A stretch of DNA of 64,000 bases from Jejubacter calystegiae. Lineage in GTDB: Bacteria > Pseudomonadota > Gammaproteobacteria > Enterobacterales > Enterobacteriaceae. The stretch's first letter is position 1. Every line of letters begins with the position of its first letter. The translations under genes and the position numbers were made by a program. The stretch is from contig NZ_CP040428.1 of NCBI RefSeq assembly GCF_005671395.1, forward strand, positions 1,798,001 to 1,862,000, given 5' to 3'. The notes under the pieces were generated by a model, which worked only from the letters and a program-made list of their open reading frames with translations, did not search any database and was not told the DNA's origin. Positions 54,116 to 63,424 of this stretch are shown here, in pieces.

Positions 54116-54613
54116 ATGAAAATATCTCTTCTTTTATGTTTCCTGCTGGTGTTTTCCGCAAACGCTGCGACCAAAACGGATGCAAAAACGCTGTTGATTG
54201 AGATTGAGTGGATGGGTGTCCAGTCAGTAATTGCCCGTCTGAATGAAAATCAGGGCAGTGAATGGCAATACGTGATGGAACAGGTAGGCAACGGTGATAG
54301 TCGCTGGCTTGACGTGGCCTCACGGCTGGCTCCCGGTACTAGTGGTAAGTTATCGGCGTCGCTCAGTTCTGCGGTGGCACTGGCTATTCCTCGTAATGCC
54401 ATGGTCGTTCTGGAGATTATGACCAGCAAGTATGCGGCACTTAGCGAAGAGCAAATTTGTTCACTACCGTTTAATACCATGACGGAGCCGCAACTTAATC
54501 AGTATGTGGTTGACGCCATTCGTGCACTCTATAAAGCGCCATCGGGAAAGGCCTGTCTGGATACCATCGTCAATACTGTCGGCCAGTCAAACAGTTTTCA
54601 CAAAAGTCATTAA
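54116..54613 (+). CDS. Exported protein of unknown function
   Basis: This 165-residue product has a clear signal peptide (MKISLLLCFLLVFSANA, cleaved before ATKTD). The mature part is helical with two cysteines (EEQICSLPFN, GKACLDTI) that could form a disulfide in the periplasm. Start at 54116 with AGGTAAGG upstream. Periplasmic proteins of this size with a Cys pair include type VI immunity proteins; its position beside the Hcp islet makes that thinkable, but no family match is claimed. Confidence 0.55.
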   Translation: MKISLLLCFLLVFSANAATKTDAKTLLIEIEWMGVQSVIARLNENQGSEWQYVMEQVGNGDSRWLDVASRLAPGTSGKLSASLSSAVALAIPRNAMVVLEIMTSKYAALSEEQICSLPFNTMTEPQLNQYVVDAIRALYKAPSGKACLDTIVNTVGQSNSFHKSH

Positions 54614-54687
54614 GCCATTAGCCCATGTATATTTAATGCATGTCAGTCCCGGACATTTCTTTTTCTGAGCGATGGGGCTGGCATGTA

Positions 54688-54857
54688 ATGAACATTTGAA
54701 CTCCTGCCAAAACTTCGCCATTCATACATTTGCACAAAAACCGATTCCGCAACTTTTTTCACCGCGGGTTTGCCGGTTAATTGTGACCCATCTCTCTTTT
54801 AAACATGGTGAAATTTGATTTTGTGATAGCTCAGATGAACATTTAATAAACATTTGA
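54688..54857. promoter_or_regulatory. Repeated ATGAACATTTRA motifs upstream of the MFS-pdxA operon
   Basis: ATGAACATTTGA at 54688-54699, ATGAACATTTAA at 54835-54846 and AAACATTTGA at 54848-54857 precede the transporter gene. The second is identical to 16428-16439 upstream of pdxA2-dtnK. The 319-base gap 54614-54932 holds no gene; these motifs and a T/A-rich promoter region are all that can be seen. Confidence 0.5.
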
Positions 54858-54932
54858 TCGTTGGTTCACGCGTTTCCGCCGGAAGTGTGCAGGCGACGGA
54901 TTCTCGCTCAATACAAGGTGGGGTTGCGTTTC

Positions 54933-56246
54933 ATGAATCGGATTAATAATCAGGGCACTAAGGTACTGGCGCTGTTCTGCGCGCTTTCGTTTCTGATGTA
55001 TGTGGATCGGGTGAATCTTTCGGCGTCGGCGGCGCTAATCAAGCAGGAGATCGGGCTGGATAATACCGAACTGGGGATTATCTTCTCGGCATTTGCCTAT
55101 ACCTATCTGGTGTTTCAAATTATCGGCGGCTGGTTTTGCGATCGCTTCGGCGCTAAACGCACCATTATTATCTGCGGCAGTATCTGGGTGGTGGCCACCA
55201 TCTGTACCGGGCTGGTCGGTGGGTTTATGTCGCTGTTTCTCAGCCGCCTGCTGCTGGGCATTGGCGAAGGGGCGGCGCTGCCTTCCCAGGCCCGGGCGAT
55301 TACCTTCTGGTTTAAGCGCGAAAAGCGCGGCTTTGTGCAGGGGCTGACCCATTCGTTTTCGCGGTTCGGTAACGCCGTTACGCCGTCGCTGGTGGCGCTG
55401 CTGGTGCTGGCTCATTCGTGGCGCTTCTCGTTTATCGCGCTCGGGGTGCTGACCGCCGTCTGGCTGCTGATGTGGGTGACCATCTTCCGCGACTCTCCCC
55501 ACCAGTTCCCTGATATGAGTAAAGAGGAGCTGGCGCGCTATCCGCAGCCGGACCCGCAGGTGGAAGAGAAAGTGAAGGCGCCCACTCCCTGGAAGGCGCT
55601 GCTTAAGCGCATGGGGCCGACCATGGGGGTTTACTTCTGCTACGGCTGGACCGGCTGGCTGTTCTTCACCTGGCTACCGACCTTCTTTATGAACGGCCGC
55701 GGTATGGATATTAAGGCGTCGGCGCTGTTTACCTCCGGCGTCTTCCTGTCCGGCGTGGTGGGCAACACCGTGGGCGGTATGCTGAGCGATGCTATCTACC
55801 GGCGCACCGGCAATGTGGTGGCCGCCCGGCGCAATGTGATCATTTTCAGCTTCTTTAGCGCGCTGCTGCTGCTGATACCGGTGATCTTTGCATCATCGGC
55901 CACCGTCATTACCGCCTGCCTGGCCGTGGCCTTCTTCTGCCTGGAACTGACCATTGGCCCCATCTGGGCCGTTCCCATGGATATCACCCCCAAACACGTG
56001 GGGATCGCCAGCGGCCTGATGAATGCCGGATCTGCGGTCGCGGGAATCATCTCGCCGATCCTGTTTGGCGTGATTATCGATCAAACCGGCAACTGGAGTC
56101 TGCCGTTCTACGGTTCGGTGGCGCTGCTGATGCTGGGCATTGCGCTCACCTTCTTTATGCGGCCGGATATCCCTCTGCAGGAGGTGCCAGCCCGCCATAC
56201 CGCGCCGGAAAGCGATAAGCCTTCCGTCACCTCTTCACTACCCTAA
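54933..56246 (+). CDS. MFS acid-sugar transporter (anion:cation symporter family)
   Basis: This 437-residue, twelve-helix major facilitator belongs to the family of GarP, GudP and DgoT, which import acid sugars with protons. It has the family opening SFLMYVDRVNLSASAALIKQEIGLDNTELG, FCDRFGAKRTII in the loop between helices 2 and 3 and RLLLGIGEGAALPSQARAI. The ATG at 54933 (MNRINNQGTK) is used; a longer frame upstream lacks family similarity. It is the first gene of an operon with a PdxA-type dehydrogenase and an exported amidohydrolase, so its substrate is probably a four-carbon acid or a derivative. It could also compensate for the missing garP. Confidence 0.88.
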   Translation: MNRINNQGTKVLALFCALSFLMYVDRVNLSASAALIKQEIGLDNTELGIIFSAFAYTYLVFQIIGGWFCDRFGAKRTIIICGSIWVVATICTGLVGGFMSLFLSRLLLGIGEGAALPSQARAITFWFKREKRGFVQGLTHSFSRFGNAVTPSLVALLVLAHSWRFSFIALGVLTAVWLLMWVTIFRDSPHQFPDMSKEELARYPQPDPQVEEKVKAPTPWKALLKRMGPTMGVYFCYGWTGWLFFTWLPTFFMNGRGMDIKASALFTSGVFLSGVVGNTVGGMLSDAIYRRTGNVVAARRNVIIFSFFSALLLLIPVIFASSATVITACLAVAFFCLELTIGPIWAVPMDITPKHVGIASGLMNAGSAVAGIISPILFGVIIDQTGNWSLPFYGSVALLMLGIALTFFMRPDIPLQEVPARHTAPESDKPSVTSSLP

Positions 56247-56255
56247 GGAGTGATT

Positions 56256-57296
56256 ATGTCGTTACCCGTTATTGCCATGGTGCTGGGCGACCCGGCAGGC
56301 GTAGGGCCGGAGCTGGTCGCTAAGGTGCTGGCCCGCGACGAACTGCGCCGTCAGGCTCATTTTATCTTAATTGCCGATCGCGACGAGCTGGAAAAGGGGA
56401 TGACCATTGCCGGTCAGCGTTTCCCGTACCGCGAAACTCAGGCGCCGGAAAGCGAAACGATGCAGCCAGGGGAAGCGCTGCTGGTGCATCATCGCGGTAG
56501 CCATCCGGCGCCGTTCGAGTATGGCGTCGCCACCGAACAGAGCGGCGTCTATATTCTGGAAACCCTGCAACAGGCGCTGGCGCTGACCCAGGCGGGCATC
56601 GCTCAGGCTATCTGCTTTGCGCCGCTGAATAAGCAGGCGATGCATCTGGGGGGGCTACCGTTTAACGATGAGCTGCACTGGTTCGCGCATCAGCTTAACT
56701 GGCCGCATTTTTGCTGCGAGGTGAACGTGGTCGACGATGTCTGGGCCGGGCGGGCGACTTCCCATATTCCGTTCCGGGATATCGTCAGCAATCTGTCGGT
56801 CCAGGGGGTGCTGGATACCATTGCGCTGATGCACAACACCCTGCGTCAGGCGGGCTTTGCAGAGCCGCGTATTGCGGTACAGGCCCTGAATCCCCACGGC
56901 GGCGAAAACGGTCTGTTTGGCGATGAGGAGCAGACCATTATCCGCCCTGCCATGGCGCAGGCGCGTGAAAAGGGGATTGCGGTATTCGGGCCCTATCCCG
57001 GCGATACCACCTGGAAAGCCATGGAGGCGCAGAAGTTAAATGCGGTGGTGTCGATGTATCACGACCAGTTCGCCACTGCGTTGAAAATGCTGGGTTTTGA
57101 GCGCGGCGTCACGGTTCAGGGCGGTTTGCCTGTGCCAATTACCACCGCCAACCACGGTACCGCCTACAATATTTACGGTCAGAATCTGGCGACGCCATCG
57201 GCCTTTGAACAGGCCGTGCTGCTGGCGATTCGTATGGCGCAGGGAAGCGGCTCACAACCGCAGGGGGCATCGGCCGCTATTGCGGAACAACAATAA
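56256..57296 (+). CDS. PdxA-family dehydrogenase (second catabolic paralogue)
   Basis: This 346-residue member of the 4-hydroxythreonine-4-phosphate dehydrogenase family is about as distant from PdxA2 of this window as from PdxA. It keeps VIAMVLGDPAGVGPELVAKVL, and the metal-binding histidines appear in FNDELHWFAHQL (replacing the usual PGHTE), LNPHGGENG and MYHDQFA. The altered first His region means that the substrate may differ. There is no DUF1537 kinase next to it, so the phosphorylated substrate must come from elsewhere or another acid is used. AAGGAG lies five bases before the ATG at 56256; nine bases separate it from the transporter. Confidence 0.82.
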   Translation: MSLPVIAMVLGDPAGVGPELVAKVLARDELRRQAHFILIADRDELEKGMTIAGQRFPYRETQAPESETMQPGEALLVHHRGSHPAPFEYGVATEQSGVYILETLQQALALTQAGIAQAICFAPLNKQAMHLGGLPFNDELHWFAHQLNWPHFCCEVNVVDDVWAGRATSHIPFRDIVSNLSVQGVLDTIALMHNTLRQAGFAEPRIAVQALNPHGGENGLFGDEEQTIIRPAMAQAREKGIAVFGPYPGDTTWKAMEAQKLNAVVSMYHDQFATALKMLGFERGVTVQGGLPVPITTANHGTAYNIYGQNLATPSAFEQAVLLAIRMAQGSGSQPQGASAAIAEQQ

Positions 57297-57316
57297 TCAC
57301 TATGTTTGAGGGACAG

Positions 57317-58669
57317 ATGAAAACAGGAACAAGGTCGCTGTTATTTTCCGCCGTTATCGCCGCCTGTGCATTTCAGGCATCGGCCCAGGTCGGGTCGGAA
57401 GACTGGGTCGCGGCGGCGGCAGAAGGCGTCGCGCCACAGGTGATCGACTGGCGTCACCATATCCATCAGCATCCGGAGCTGGGCAATCAGGAGGTGGAAA
57501 CCGCGAAGCTGGTGGCCGGGCAGTTGCGCGCTTTCGGTATCGATGTGCGTACTGGGGTGGCGAAAACCGGCGTGGTGGGGGTGCTGAAGGGCGGTAAGCC
57601 CGGTCCGGTAATGGCGCTGCGCGCCGATATGGACGCGCTGCCGGTGAAGGAGCAGACCGGCCTGCCGTTCGCAAGTCACGCCACCGCCACCTGGCAGGGG
57701 AAAAAGGTGGATGTCATGCACGCCTGCGGTCACGATGCCCATACCGCCATGCTGCTTGGTGCGGCTAAGGTGCTGGCCGAAAGCCGCGATAAGATCGCCG
57801 GTACCGTGGTGTTCCTGTTCCAGCCTGCCGAAGAGGGCCAGAGCGATGTCGATCCTTACACCAGCGATAAGCCGCTCTCCTACGGCGCGAAGGGGATGAT
57901 CGAAGAAGGAGCGCTGGATAATCCCAAAGTGGACGTGGTGTTCGGGCTGCATGTGATGTCCGGCTCGCCCACCGGCCAGCTTTCCTGGAAATCCGACGCC
58001 ATCCTGAATAGCGCCGACAGCTACCGCATTACCGTAACCGGCAGACAGAGCCATGGCTCCATGCCCTGGGCCGGGGTGGACCCCATTACCACCGCCGCGC
58101 AGATAATCAACGGCATGCAGACTCTGGTCAGCCGCCGGGCGGATCTCACTCAGGGCATTGGCGTGGTCAGCGTCGGCAATATTCACGGCGGTACCGCGGG
58201 CAATATCATCCCCAATGAGGTGACGATGGAAGGCACCATCCGCTCCAACGCGCCGGGCATTCGCGATACCCTGTTACAGTCGCTGCCGCCCCTGGCGGAA
58301 AATATCGCCAAAGCCAATCAGGCGCAGGCGAAGGTGACCATTGCCGACGGCGTACCGGTCACCATGAATGACGATGCGCTGACCCGGGCCATGGAGCCCA
58401 GCCTGAAAAAGGCCGCCAATAATAAGGTGGTGGTACTGAAGAGCAACGCCTCCCCCAGTGAGGATTTCTCGTACTACGCCGAAAAGGTGCCGGGGCTGTT
58501 CGTCTTCCTGGGGGCCACGCCGCCGGATCAGGATATGAGCAAGGCGGCCAGTAACCACAGTCCGCAGTTTATCGTGGACGATAACACCCTGGTGACCGGC
58601 GTGCGCACTCATCTGCGTTTCGTCATGGACTACCCGCAAACCCGTAGCAGCGCCGCGCCGGGCGCGTAA
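57317..58669 (+). CDS. Exported M20-family amidohydrolase
   Basis: This 450-residue zinc amidohydrolase of the M20D (hippurate/IAA-amino acid hydrolase) type has a signal peptide (MKTGTRSLLFSAVIAACAFQASA, about 23 residues). Metal sites are in MHACGHDAHTAM, QPAEEGQSD, FGLHV and the late SNHSPQF; the dimerisation insert begins YRITVTGRQSHGSMPWAG. Unlike most family members it is predicted periplasmic. The ATG at 57317 has GAGGGA upstream. Cotranscription with the MFS and PdxA-like genes suggests that it frees the transported acid from an amide conjugate outside the inner membrane; that is inference. Confidence 0.85.
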   Translation: MKTGTRSLLFSAVIAACAFQASAQVGSEDWVAAAAEGVAPQVIDWRHHIHQHPELGNQEVETAKLVAGQLRAFGIDVRTGVAKTGVVGVLKGGKPGPVMALRADMDALPVKEQTGLPFASHATATWQGKKVDVMHACGHDAHTAMLLGAAKVLAESRDKIAGTVVFLFQPAEEGQSDVDPYTSDKPLSYGAKGMIEEGALDNPKVDVVFGLHVMSGSPTGQLSWKSDAILNSADSYRITVTGRQSHGSMPWAGVDPITTAAQIINGMQTLVSRRADLTQGIGVVSVGNIHGGTAGNIIPNEVTMEGTIRSNAPGIRDTLLQSLPPLAENIAKANQAQAKVTIADGVPVTMNDDALTRAMEPSLKKAANNKVVVLKSNASPSEDFSYYAEKVPGLFVFLGATPPDQDMSKAASNHSPQFIVDDNTLVTGVRTHLRFVMDYPQTRSSAAPGA

Positions 58670-58829
58670 ACGTTAAGCGGCCGGGTAGGGCCGGCCGCCG
58701 CTCTTCCCTTTTGCTACCGTCCCGCCGTCAGAGTGCTATGATATCCCTCTCTTCTTTATGGTTTGCCTGAGCGGTAAACAAAGGACCTTCCAGCGGCCCG
58801 CCCAGGTTCATGTTTTTAAGGTCACTCAG

Positions 58830-60707
58830 ATGAGCACAGGAACAAAAGAAAGCGATGCCCCCTTTGGCACGCTGCTGGGCTATGCCCCTGGCGGCGTGGC
58901 GATTTACTCTTCTAATTACAGCAACCTGACGCCGGAGCAGCGCCGCGATAAGACGGCGTTTCACAGCTATATCGGCAACGAATATATGGGCCACAAGTGG
59001 CAGTGCGTGGAGTTCGCGCGTCGCTTCCTGTTTCTGACCTGGGGCGCGGTGTTTACCGATGTCGGCATGGCCTGGGAGATCTTCTCGCTGCGCTTTTTGC
59101 GCGAGGTGGTTAACGACAATATTCTGCCGCTTCAGGCATTCGCCAACGGCGCCCGCCGTCCGCCAGAGGCCGGTTCGCTGCTGATCTGGGCGCCGGGTGG
59201 CGAGTTCGATGAGACTGGCCATGTAGCGGTGATCACCCAACTGGTGGGCAATAAGGTGCGCATTGCCGAGCAGAATGTGATTCATCACCCGCTGCCCCCC
59301 GGCCAGCAGTGGACCCGCGAGCTCACGCTGGAGGTGGAAGAGGGCCATTACCGCATCCGCGATACCTTCGACGACACCACCATTCTTGGCTGGATGATTC
59401 AGACCGACGATACCCGCTACAGCCTGCCTCAGCCGACGCTGGCGGCGCCGGAAATGGCGATTCACGGCGCGCGCCTGGAAAATCGCGGCCAGTTCGACGG
59501 CCCCTGGCTCAACCAGCAGGATCCGCTGCAGCGCGCTTACGTTTACGCCAACGGCCAGACCATCAATCAGGATCCGTACCACTACTACCAGATTTCCGAA
59601 AGCGCGGAGCAGGAGCTGATTAAGGCCACCAACGAAACGCACCTGATGTACCTGCACGCCACCGATAAGGTGCTGAAGGACGACAACCTGCTGGCGCTGT
59701 TCGATATTCCCAAAATCCTCTGGCCGCGTCTGCGGCTGTCGTGGCAGCGGCGGCGCCACCATATGATTACCGGTCGTCTGGATTTCTGTATGGACGAGCG
59801 CGGTCTGAAGGTTTACGAATACAACGCCGATTCCGCCTCCTGCCATACCGAAGCCGGGCTGATTCTGGAGCAGTGGGCCAAAGCGGGCGGCTGCGCCACG
59901 GGCTTTAACCCGGCTCAGGGGCTGCTGGGCCAACTGGCGGACGCCTGGCAGCACAGCCGGGCGCGCCCCTTTGTCCACATCATGCAGGACAAAGATCCGG
60001 AAGAGGATTATCACGCCCAGTTTATGCAGCGGGCGCTGGCGCAGGCCGGGTTCGAAAGCAAGATTCTGTATGGTCTGGACGAACTGGGTTGGGACGCCAC
60101 CGGCCAGCTTATCGACGGCGACGGGCGGCTGGTGAACTGCGTCTGGAAGACCTGGGCCTGGGAAACGGCGCTGGAGCAGGTGCGTGAAGTCAGCGAACAG
60201 GAGTATGCCGCGGTGCCGATTCGCACCGGCCATCCGCGCAACGAGGTACGGCTGATCGACGTCCTGCTGCGCCCGGAGGTGCTGGTGTTCGAACCGCTGT
60301 GGACGGTGATTCCGGGCAACAAGGCGATTCTGCCGGTGCTCTGGTCGCTGTTCCCCCATCACCGCTACCTGCTGGATACCGACTTCGAAGTGAACAGCGA
60401 GCTGGCGAAGACCGGTTATGCGGTGAAGCCCATCTCCGGGCGCTGCGGCAGCAATATCGACCTGGTCAGCCGCCACGAGGAGCTACTGGATAAAACCAGC
60501 GGTAAGTTTAGCGACCGCAAAAATATCTATCAGCAGCTCTGGTGCCTGCCGAAGGTGGACGGCAAATATATTCAGGTCTGTACCTTCACCGTGGGCGGCA
60601 GCTATGGCGGCGCCTGCCTGCGCGGCGATACCTCGATGGTTATCAAGAAAGAGAGCGATATCGAGCCGCTGGTGGTGGTGAAGGATAGGGCGTTTCTTAG
60701 GGATTAA
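58830..60707 (+). CDS. gss: Bifunctional glutathionylspermidine synthetase/amidase
   Basis: The enzyme joins glutathione to spermidine with ATP and its N-terminal half reverses the reaction. The 625-residue protein has an N-terminal CHAP cysteine amidase (HKWQCVEFARRFLFLTWGAVF with catalytic Cys near residue 59, and GHVAVITQ with His near 131) and a C-terminal ATP-grasp synthetase (RLDFCMDERGLKVYEYNADSASCHTEAG; GRCGSNIDLV; VKPISG). The ATG at 58830 (MSTGTKESD) fits the E. coli N-terminus. A terminator follows 26 bases after the stop. E. coli gss is monocistronic, as here. Confidence 0.96.
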   Translation: MSTGTKESDAPFGTLLGYAPGGVAIYSSNYSNLTPEQRRDKTAFHSYIGNEYMGHKWQCVEFARRFLFLTWGAVFTDVGMAWEIFSLRFLREVVNDNILPLQAFANGARRPPEAGSLLIWAPGGEFDETGHVAVITQLVGNKVRIAEQNVIHHPLPPGQQWTRELTLEVEEGHYRIRDTFDDTTILGWMIQTDDTRYSLPQPTLAAPEMAIHGARLENRGQFDGPWLNQQDPLQRAYVYANGQTINQDPYHYYQISESAEQELIKATNETHLMYLHATDKVLKDDNLLALFDIPKILWPRLRLSWQRRRHHMITGRLDFCMDERGLKVYEYNADSASCHTEAGLILEQWAKAGGCATGFNPAQGLLGQLADAWQHSRARPFVHIMQDKDPEEDYHAQFMQRALAQAGFESKILYGLDELGWDATGQLIDGDGRLVNCVWKTWAWETALEQVREVSEQEYAAVPIRTGHPRNEVRLIDVLLRPEVLVFEPLWTVIPGNKAILPVLWSLFPHHRYLLDTDFEVNSELAKTGYAVKPISGRCGSNIDLVSRHEELLDKTSGKFSDRKNIYQQLWCLPKVDGKYIQVCTFTVGGSYGGACLRGDTSMVIKKESDIEPLVVVKDRAFLRD

Positions 60708-60732
60708 CCGTATTATTTTCTGATGGATTATC

Positions 60733-60763
60733 AGCCGTTACCTGTTTGGGGTAGCGGCTTTTT
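60733..60763 (+). terminator. gss terminator
   Basis: AGCCGTTACC-TGTTTGG-GGTAGCGGCT followed by TTTTTTA. Confidence 0.88.
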
Positions 60764-61003
60764 TATGGTTTATCGGGGGTTAGCGTGAAGATGAAGTTAA
60801 CGGTGGTTAACCAATCTGCAGCGCAGGAGAAGGTTCCGTTCACCGGCTGTGAATCAGCAGAGAAGCAGTGACTCAAAGTGAACGGAACAGCCCACCGCCT
60901 CATTATATTCTGCCGGTTTTTAGCTTCCGTTTTCGAACACTCCACGCTAATCCGCGATGAACCTTTTTTATGTGCTGACTTCTGCTGATTCAGTTGCCCG
61001 GCA

Positions 61004-61594
61004 TCATGAGGTTTTATCCGCTACAGCCTCCATTCGCGCCGCCCGGCAGTACAGGCTGAATAACAACCCATCCATAAAACGCCGGGAGCGCATAATAACA
61101 AAGCAGCCGCCGACTAATGCACAGGCGAGCAGTGCAGTGATTATCCCGGAAGCTGAGTGGGGAAGGCCGAACCACTGTCCTGAAAGGGATTTGACCAATG
61201 AAAGTACGCTGACCAGCAGAGATAGCGTCATCAGCTTACGTACTATGTTAACGGCGCTGATAAAGCCTTTACTGATGAACCAGGTGGTTAGAACATTAGT
61301 GCCGGCAAATAGCATAGTGGCAGCTACCGCCATCACTAACGTGATGTGGGAAGGGAGTATCAACCACTGCGCGATGGTCTCGACGACGGGCAATAGTGCC
61401 AGAGAGAAGCTCACAATAAGCATCAGCATGCAGATAATCATGGGCAGGGCGAAGCTGAACAGGCCAACATTTAGCTGAATCTCCGCATTAATTTTCTCAC
61501 TCACGGCCTGGCGTTGTTTGGCGCAAGCGTGTTTGATCTGGTGCTCCAGCTCCCGGCAGTGACGTAGCCGCGCTTTTAGTGACGAGTCGGGCAT
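61004..61594 (-). CDS. Integral membrane protein of unknown function
   Basis: This 196-residue protein has about five hydrophobic segments (VGLFSFALPMIICMLMLIVS, SLALLPVVETIAQWLILP, LVMAVAATMLFAGTNVL and two more) behind a charged helical N-terminus (LRHCRELEHQIKHACAKQRQAV). I recognise no family. GC content is somewhat lower than the neighbours. It is separated from the fumarase gene by a terminator, so it has its own promoter. The 296 bases between gss and this gene hold the gss terminator and no gene I can support. Confidence 0.6.
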   Translation of the reverse strand: MPDSSLKARLRHCRELEHQIKHACAKQRQAVSEKINAEIQLNVGLFSFALPMIICMLMLIVSFSLALLPVVETIAQWLILPSHITLVMAVAATMLFAGTNVLTTWFISKGFISAVNIVRKLMTLSLLVSVLSLVKSLSGQWFGLPHSASGIITALLACALVGGCFVIMRSRRFMDGLLFSLYCRAARMEAVADKTS

Positions 61595-61635
61595 GATGTT
61601 TTTGAGGATGATGGGAAAGGCTTAAGTGTACCAAC

Positions 61636-61663
61636 AAAAAAGCCAGGCTTTCGCCTGGCAAAA
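61636..61663 (-). terminator. Fumarase gene terminator
   Basis: GCCAGGC-TTTC-GCCTGGC with, on the minus strand, a run of T (A-run at 61636-61641), beyond the fumarase stop at 61723. Confidence 0.85.
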
Positions 61664-61722
61664 CTTAGCAATGGTGCAAATCAAACTGCCAGTGCAAGGG
61701 TGAGTCTGAATAGCCGCCGTGG

Positions 61723-63372
61723 TTAGCGCTGCGCGCAGCCTGCGCACTGGCCGTTACGGATCTGCTGGAAGAAATCATTCCCTTTGTCATCCACCAGAAT
61801 AAAGGCCGGAAAATCCTCCACTTCAATCTTCCAGATGGCCTCCATCCCCAGTTCCGGATACGCCACGCACTCCAGACTGCGGATGCTCTGCTGCGCCAGC
61901 ACCGCCGCCGGACCGCCGATGCTGCCCAGGTAGAAGCCGCCGTGCTGGTGGCAGGCGTCGGTCACCTGCTGGCTGCGGTTGCCTTTGGCCAGCATCACCA
62001 GGCTGGCGCCGTGGGATTGCAGCAGGTCGACGTAGGCATCCATCCTGCCAGCGGTGGTGGGCCCCAGCGAGCCAGAAGCGTAGCCTTCCGGCGTTTTGGC
62101 GGGACCGGCGTAATAGATGGGGTGATCCTTCACGTACTGCGGCAGCGGTTCGCCGTTATCCAGCAGCGCTTTCAGCTTCGCATGGGCGATATCGCGAGCC
62201 ACGATAATGGTGCCGTTCAGCGACAGACGGGTGGAAACCGGATACTGGCTTAGCTGGCGGCGGATGTCGTCCATCGGCTGGTTCAGGTCGATGCGCACCG
62301 CTTCTCCTTCGCCCTGCTGACGCAGGTGTGCCGGGATATACTGCCCCGGGTGTTGCTCCAGTTTTTCGATCCAGATTCCGTCGCGATTAATTTTGGCCTT
62401 AATATTACGGTCCGCCGAGCAGGAGACTCCCATACCGATGGGGCAGGAGGCGCCGTGACGCGGCAGGCGAATCACCCGGATATCGTGGGCGAAGTATTTA
62501 CCGCCGAACTGGGCGCCGAGCCCCAGCTTTTGGGCTTCGAGCAGCAGTGCCTGCTCCAGCGCCCGATCGCGGAAGGCCTGGCCGTGTTCGTTACCCTCGT
62601 CAGGCAGCGCATCGTAGTATTTGGCCGAGGCCAGCTTCACGGTCTTGAGGGTGGATTCGGCCGAGGTGCCGCCAATCACAAAGGCGATGTGATAGGGCGG
62701 GCAGGCGGCAGTGCCCAGGGTTTTCATCTTCCCGACCAGGAAAGCCTTGAGTTTTTCCGGCGTCAGCAGCGCTTTGGTCTCCTGGTACAGGTACGTTTTG
62801 TTGGCCGAGCCGCCGCCCTTGGCGATGCACAGGAACTTGTACTCGTCGCCGTCCACGCTGTAGAGATCGATCTGCGCGGGAAGGTTGGTGCCGGTATTCA
62901 CCTCGTTATACATATCCAGCGCCGCATTCTGGGAATAGCGCAGGTTATCTTCGGTATAGGTGTCGTACACCCCGCGGGTCAGCGCCTGCTCATCGCCGCC
63001 GCCGGTCCAGACCTGCTGGCCTTTCTTACCGACGATAATGGCGGTGCCGGTATCCTGGCAGGTGGGCAGTACCCCTTTGGCGGCGATCTCCGAATTACGC
63101 AGAAACTGCAGCGCCACGTATTTATCGTTTTCGCTGGCTTCGGGATCGTTCAGGATGGCGGCCACCTGCTGTTGATGGGCCGGACGCAGCATAAAGGCGG
63201 CGTCGTGGAAGGCCTGGCGGGCCAGCAGGGTCAGCGCCTGGGGGGCCACTTTCAGCACCGGCTTACCGTCAAATTCCGCCACGCTCACGTGGTCGCGGGT
63301 CAGCAGATAGTATTCGGTATCGTCCTTGCCTGGCGGGAAGGGGGGCTGATAGAAAAACGGTTTATTCGACAT
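61723..63372 (-). CDS. Class I fumarate hydratase (FumA/FumB type)
   Basis: This iron-sulfur fumarase interconverts fumarate and L-malate. The 549-residue protein is colinear with E. coli FumA and Fum[10 protein letters not shown] at the start, cluster cysteines in [20 protein letters not shown] and GVSCSADRN, and the C-terminal beta domain with [12 protein letters not shown] and [13 protein letters not shown]. The adjacent DASS transporter gene, transcribed in the same direction before it, suggests an anaerobic dicarboxylate role as for fumB, but the sequence alone does not separate the paralogues. The end ...GQCAGCAQR keeps a CxxC like that of E. coli FumA (TQCTRC). Confidence 0.94.
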   Translation of the reverse strand: MSNKPFFYQPPFPPGKDDTEYYLLTRDHVSVAEFDGKPVLKVAPQALTLLARQAFHDAAFMLRPAHQQQVAAILNDPEASENDKYVALQFLRNSEIAAKGVLPTCQDTGTAIIVGKKGQQVWTGGGDEQALTRGVYDTYTEDNLRYSQNAALDMYNEVNTGTNLPAQIDLYSVDGDEYKFLCIAKGGGSANKTYLYQETKALLTPEKLKAFLVGKMKTLGTAACPPYHIAFVIGGTSAESTLKTVKLASAKYYDALPDEGNEHGQAFRDRALEQALLLEAQKLGLGAQFGGKYFAHDIRVIRLPRHGASCPIGMGVSCSADRNIKAKINRDGIWIEKLEQHPGQYIPAHLRQQGEGEAVRIDLNQPMDDIRRQLSQYPVSTRLSLNGTIIVARDIAHAKLKALLDNGEPLPQYVKDHPIYYAGPAKTPEGYASGSLGPTTAGRMDAYVDLLQSHGASLVMLAKGNRSQQVTDACHQHGGFYLGSIGGPAAVLAQQSIRSLECVAYPELGMEAIWKIEVEDFPAFILVDDKGNDFFQQIRNGQCAGCAQR

Positions 63373-63424
63373 AGCTCTCTCACTGATATGGGCCGCCGTA
63401 AACGGGCGGCCTTAAAAGTACAAA

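Noticed and set aside
54786-54835. CRP sites upstream of the MFS operon (TGTGACCCATCTCTCT, TGTGATAGCTCAGATG)
   Set aside because: Only the left half fits; the right half matches poorly, unlike the sites at 8207 and 16502.
58728-60476. 582-codon open frame antisense to gss
   Set aside because: It is a shadow of the high-GC gss gene: composition is Gln/Arg/His/Ala-rich without domains, and gss itself is intact and recognisable.
60763-60945. 60-codon minus-strand frame between gss and the membrane-protein gene
   Set aside because: No ribosome site, unconvincing residue pattern; other frames here also give short protein-like bits, so at best a decayed remnant that cannot be identified.
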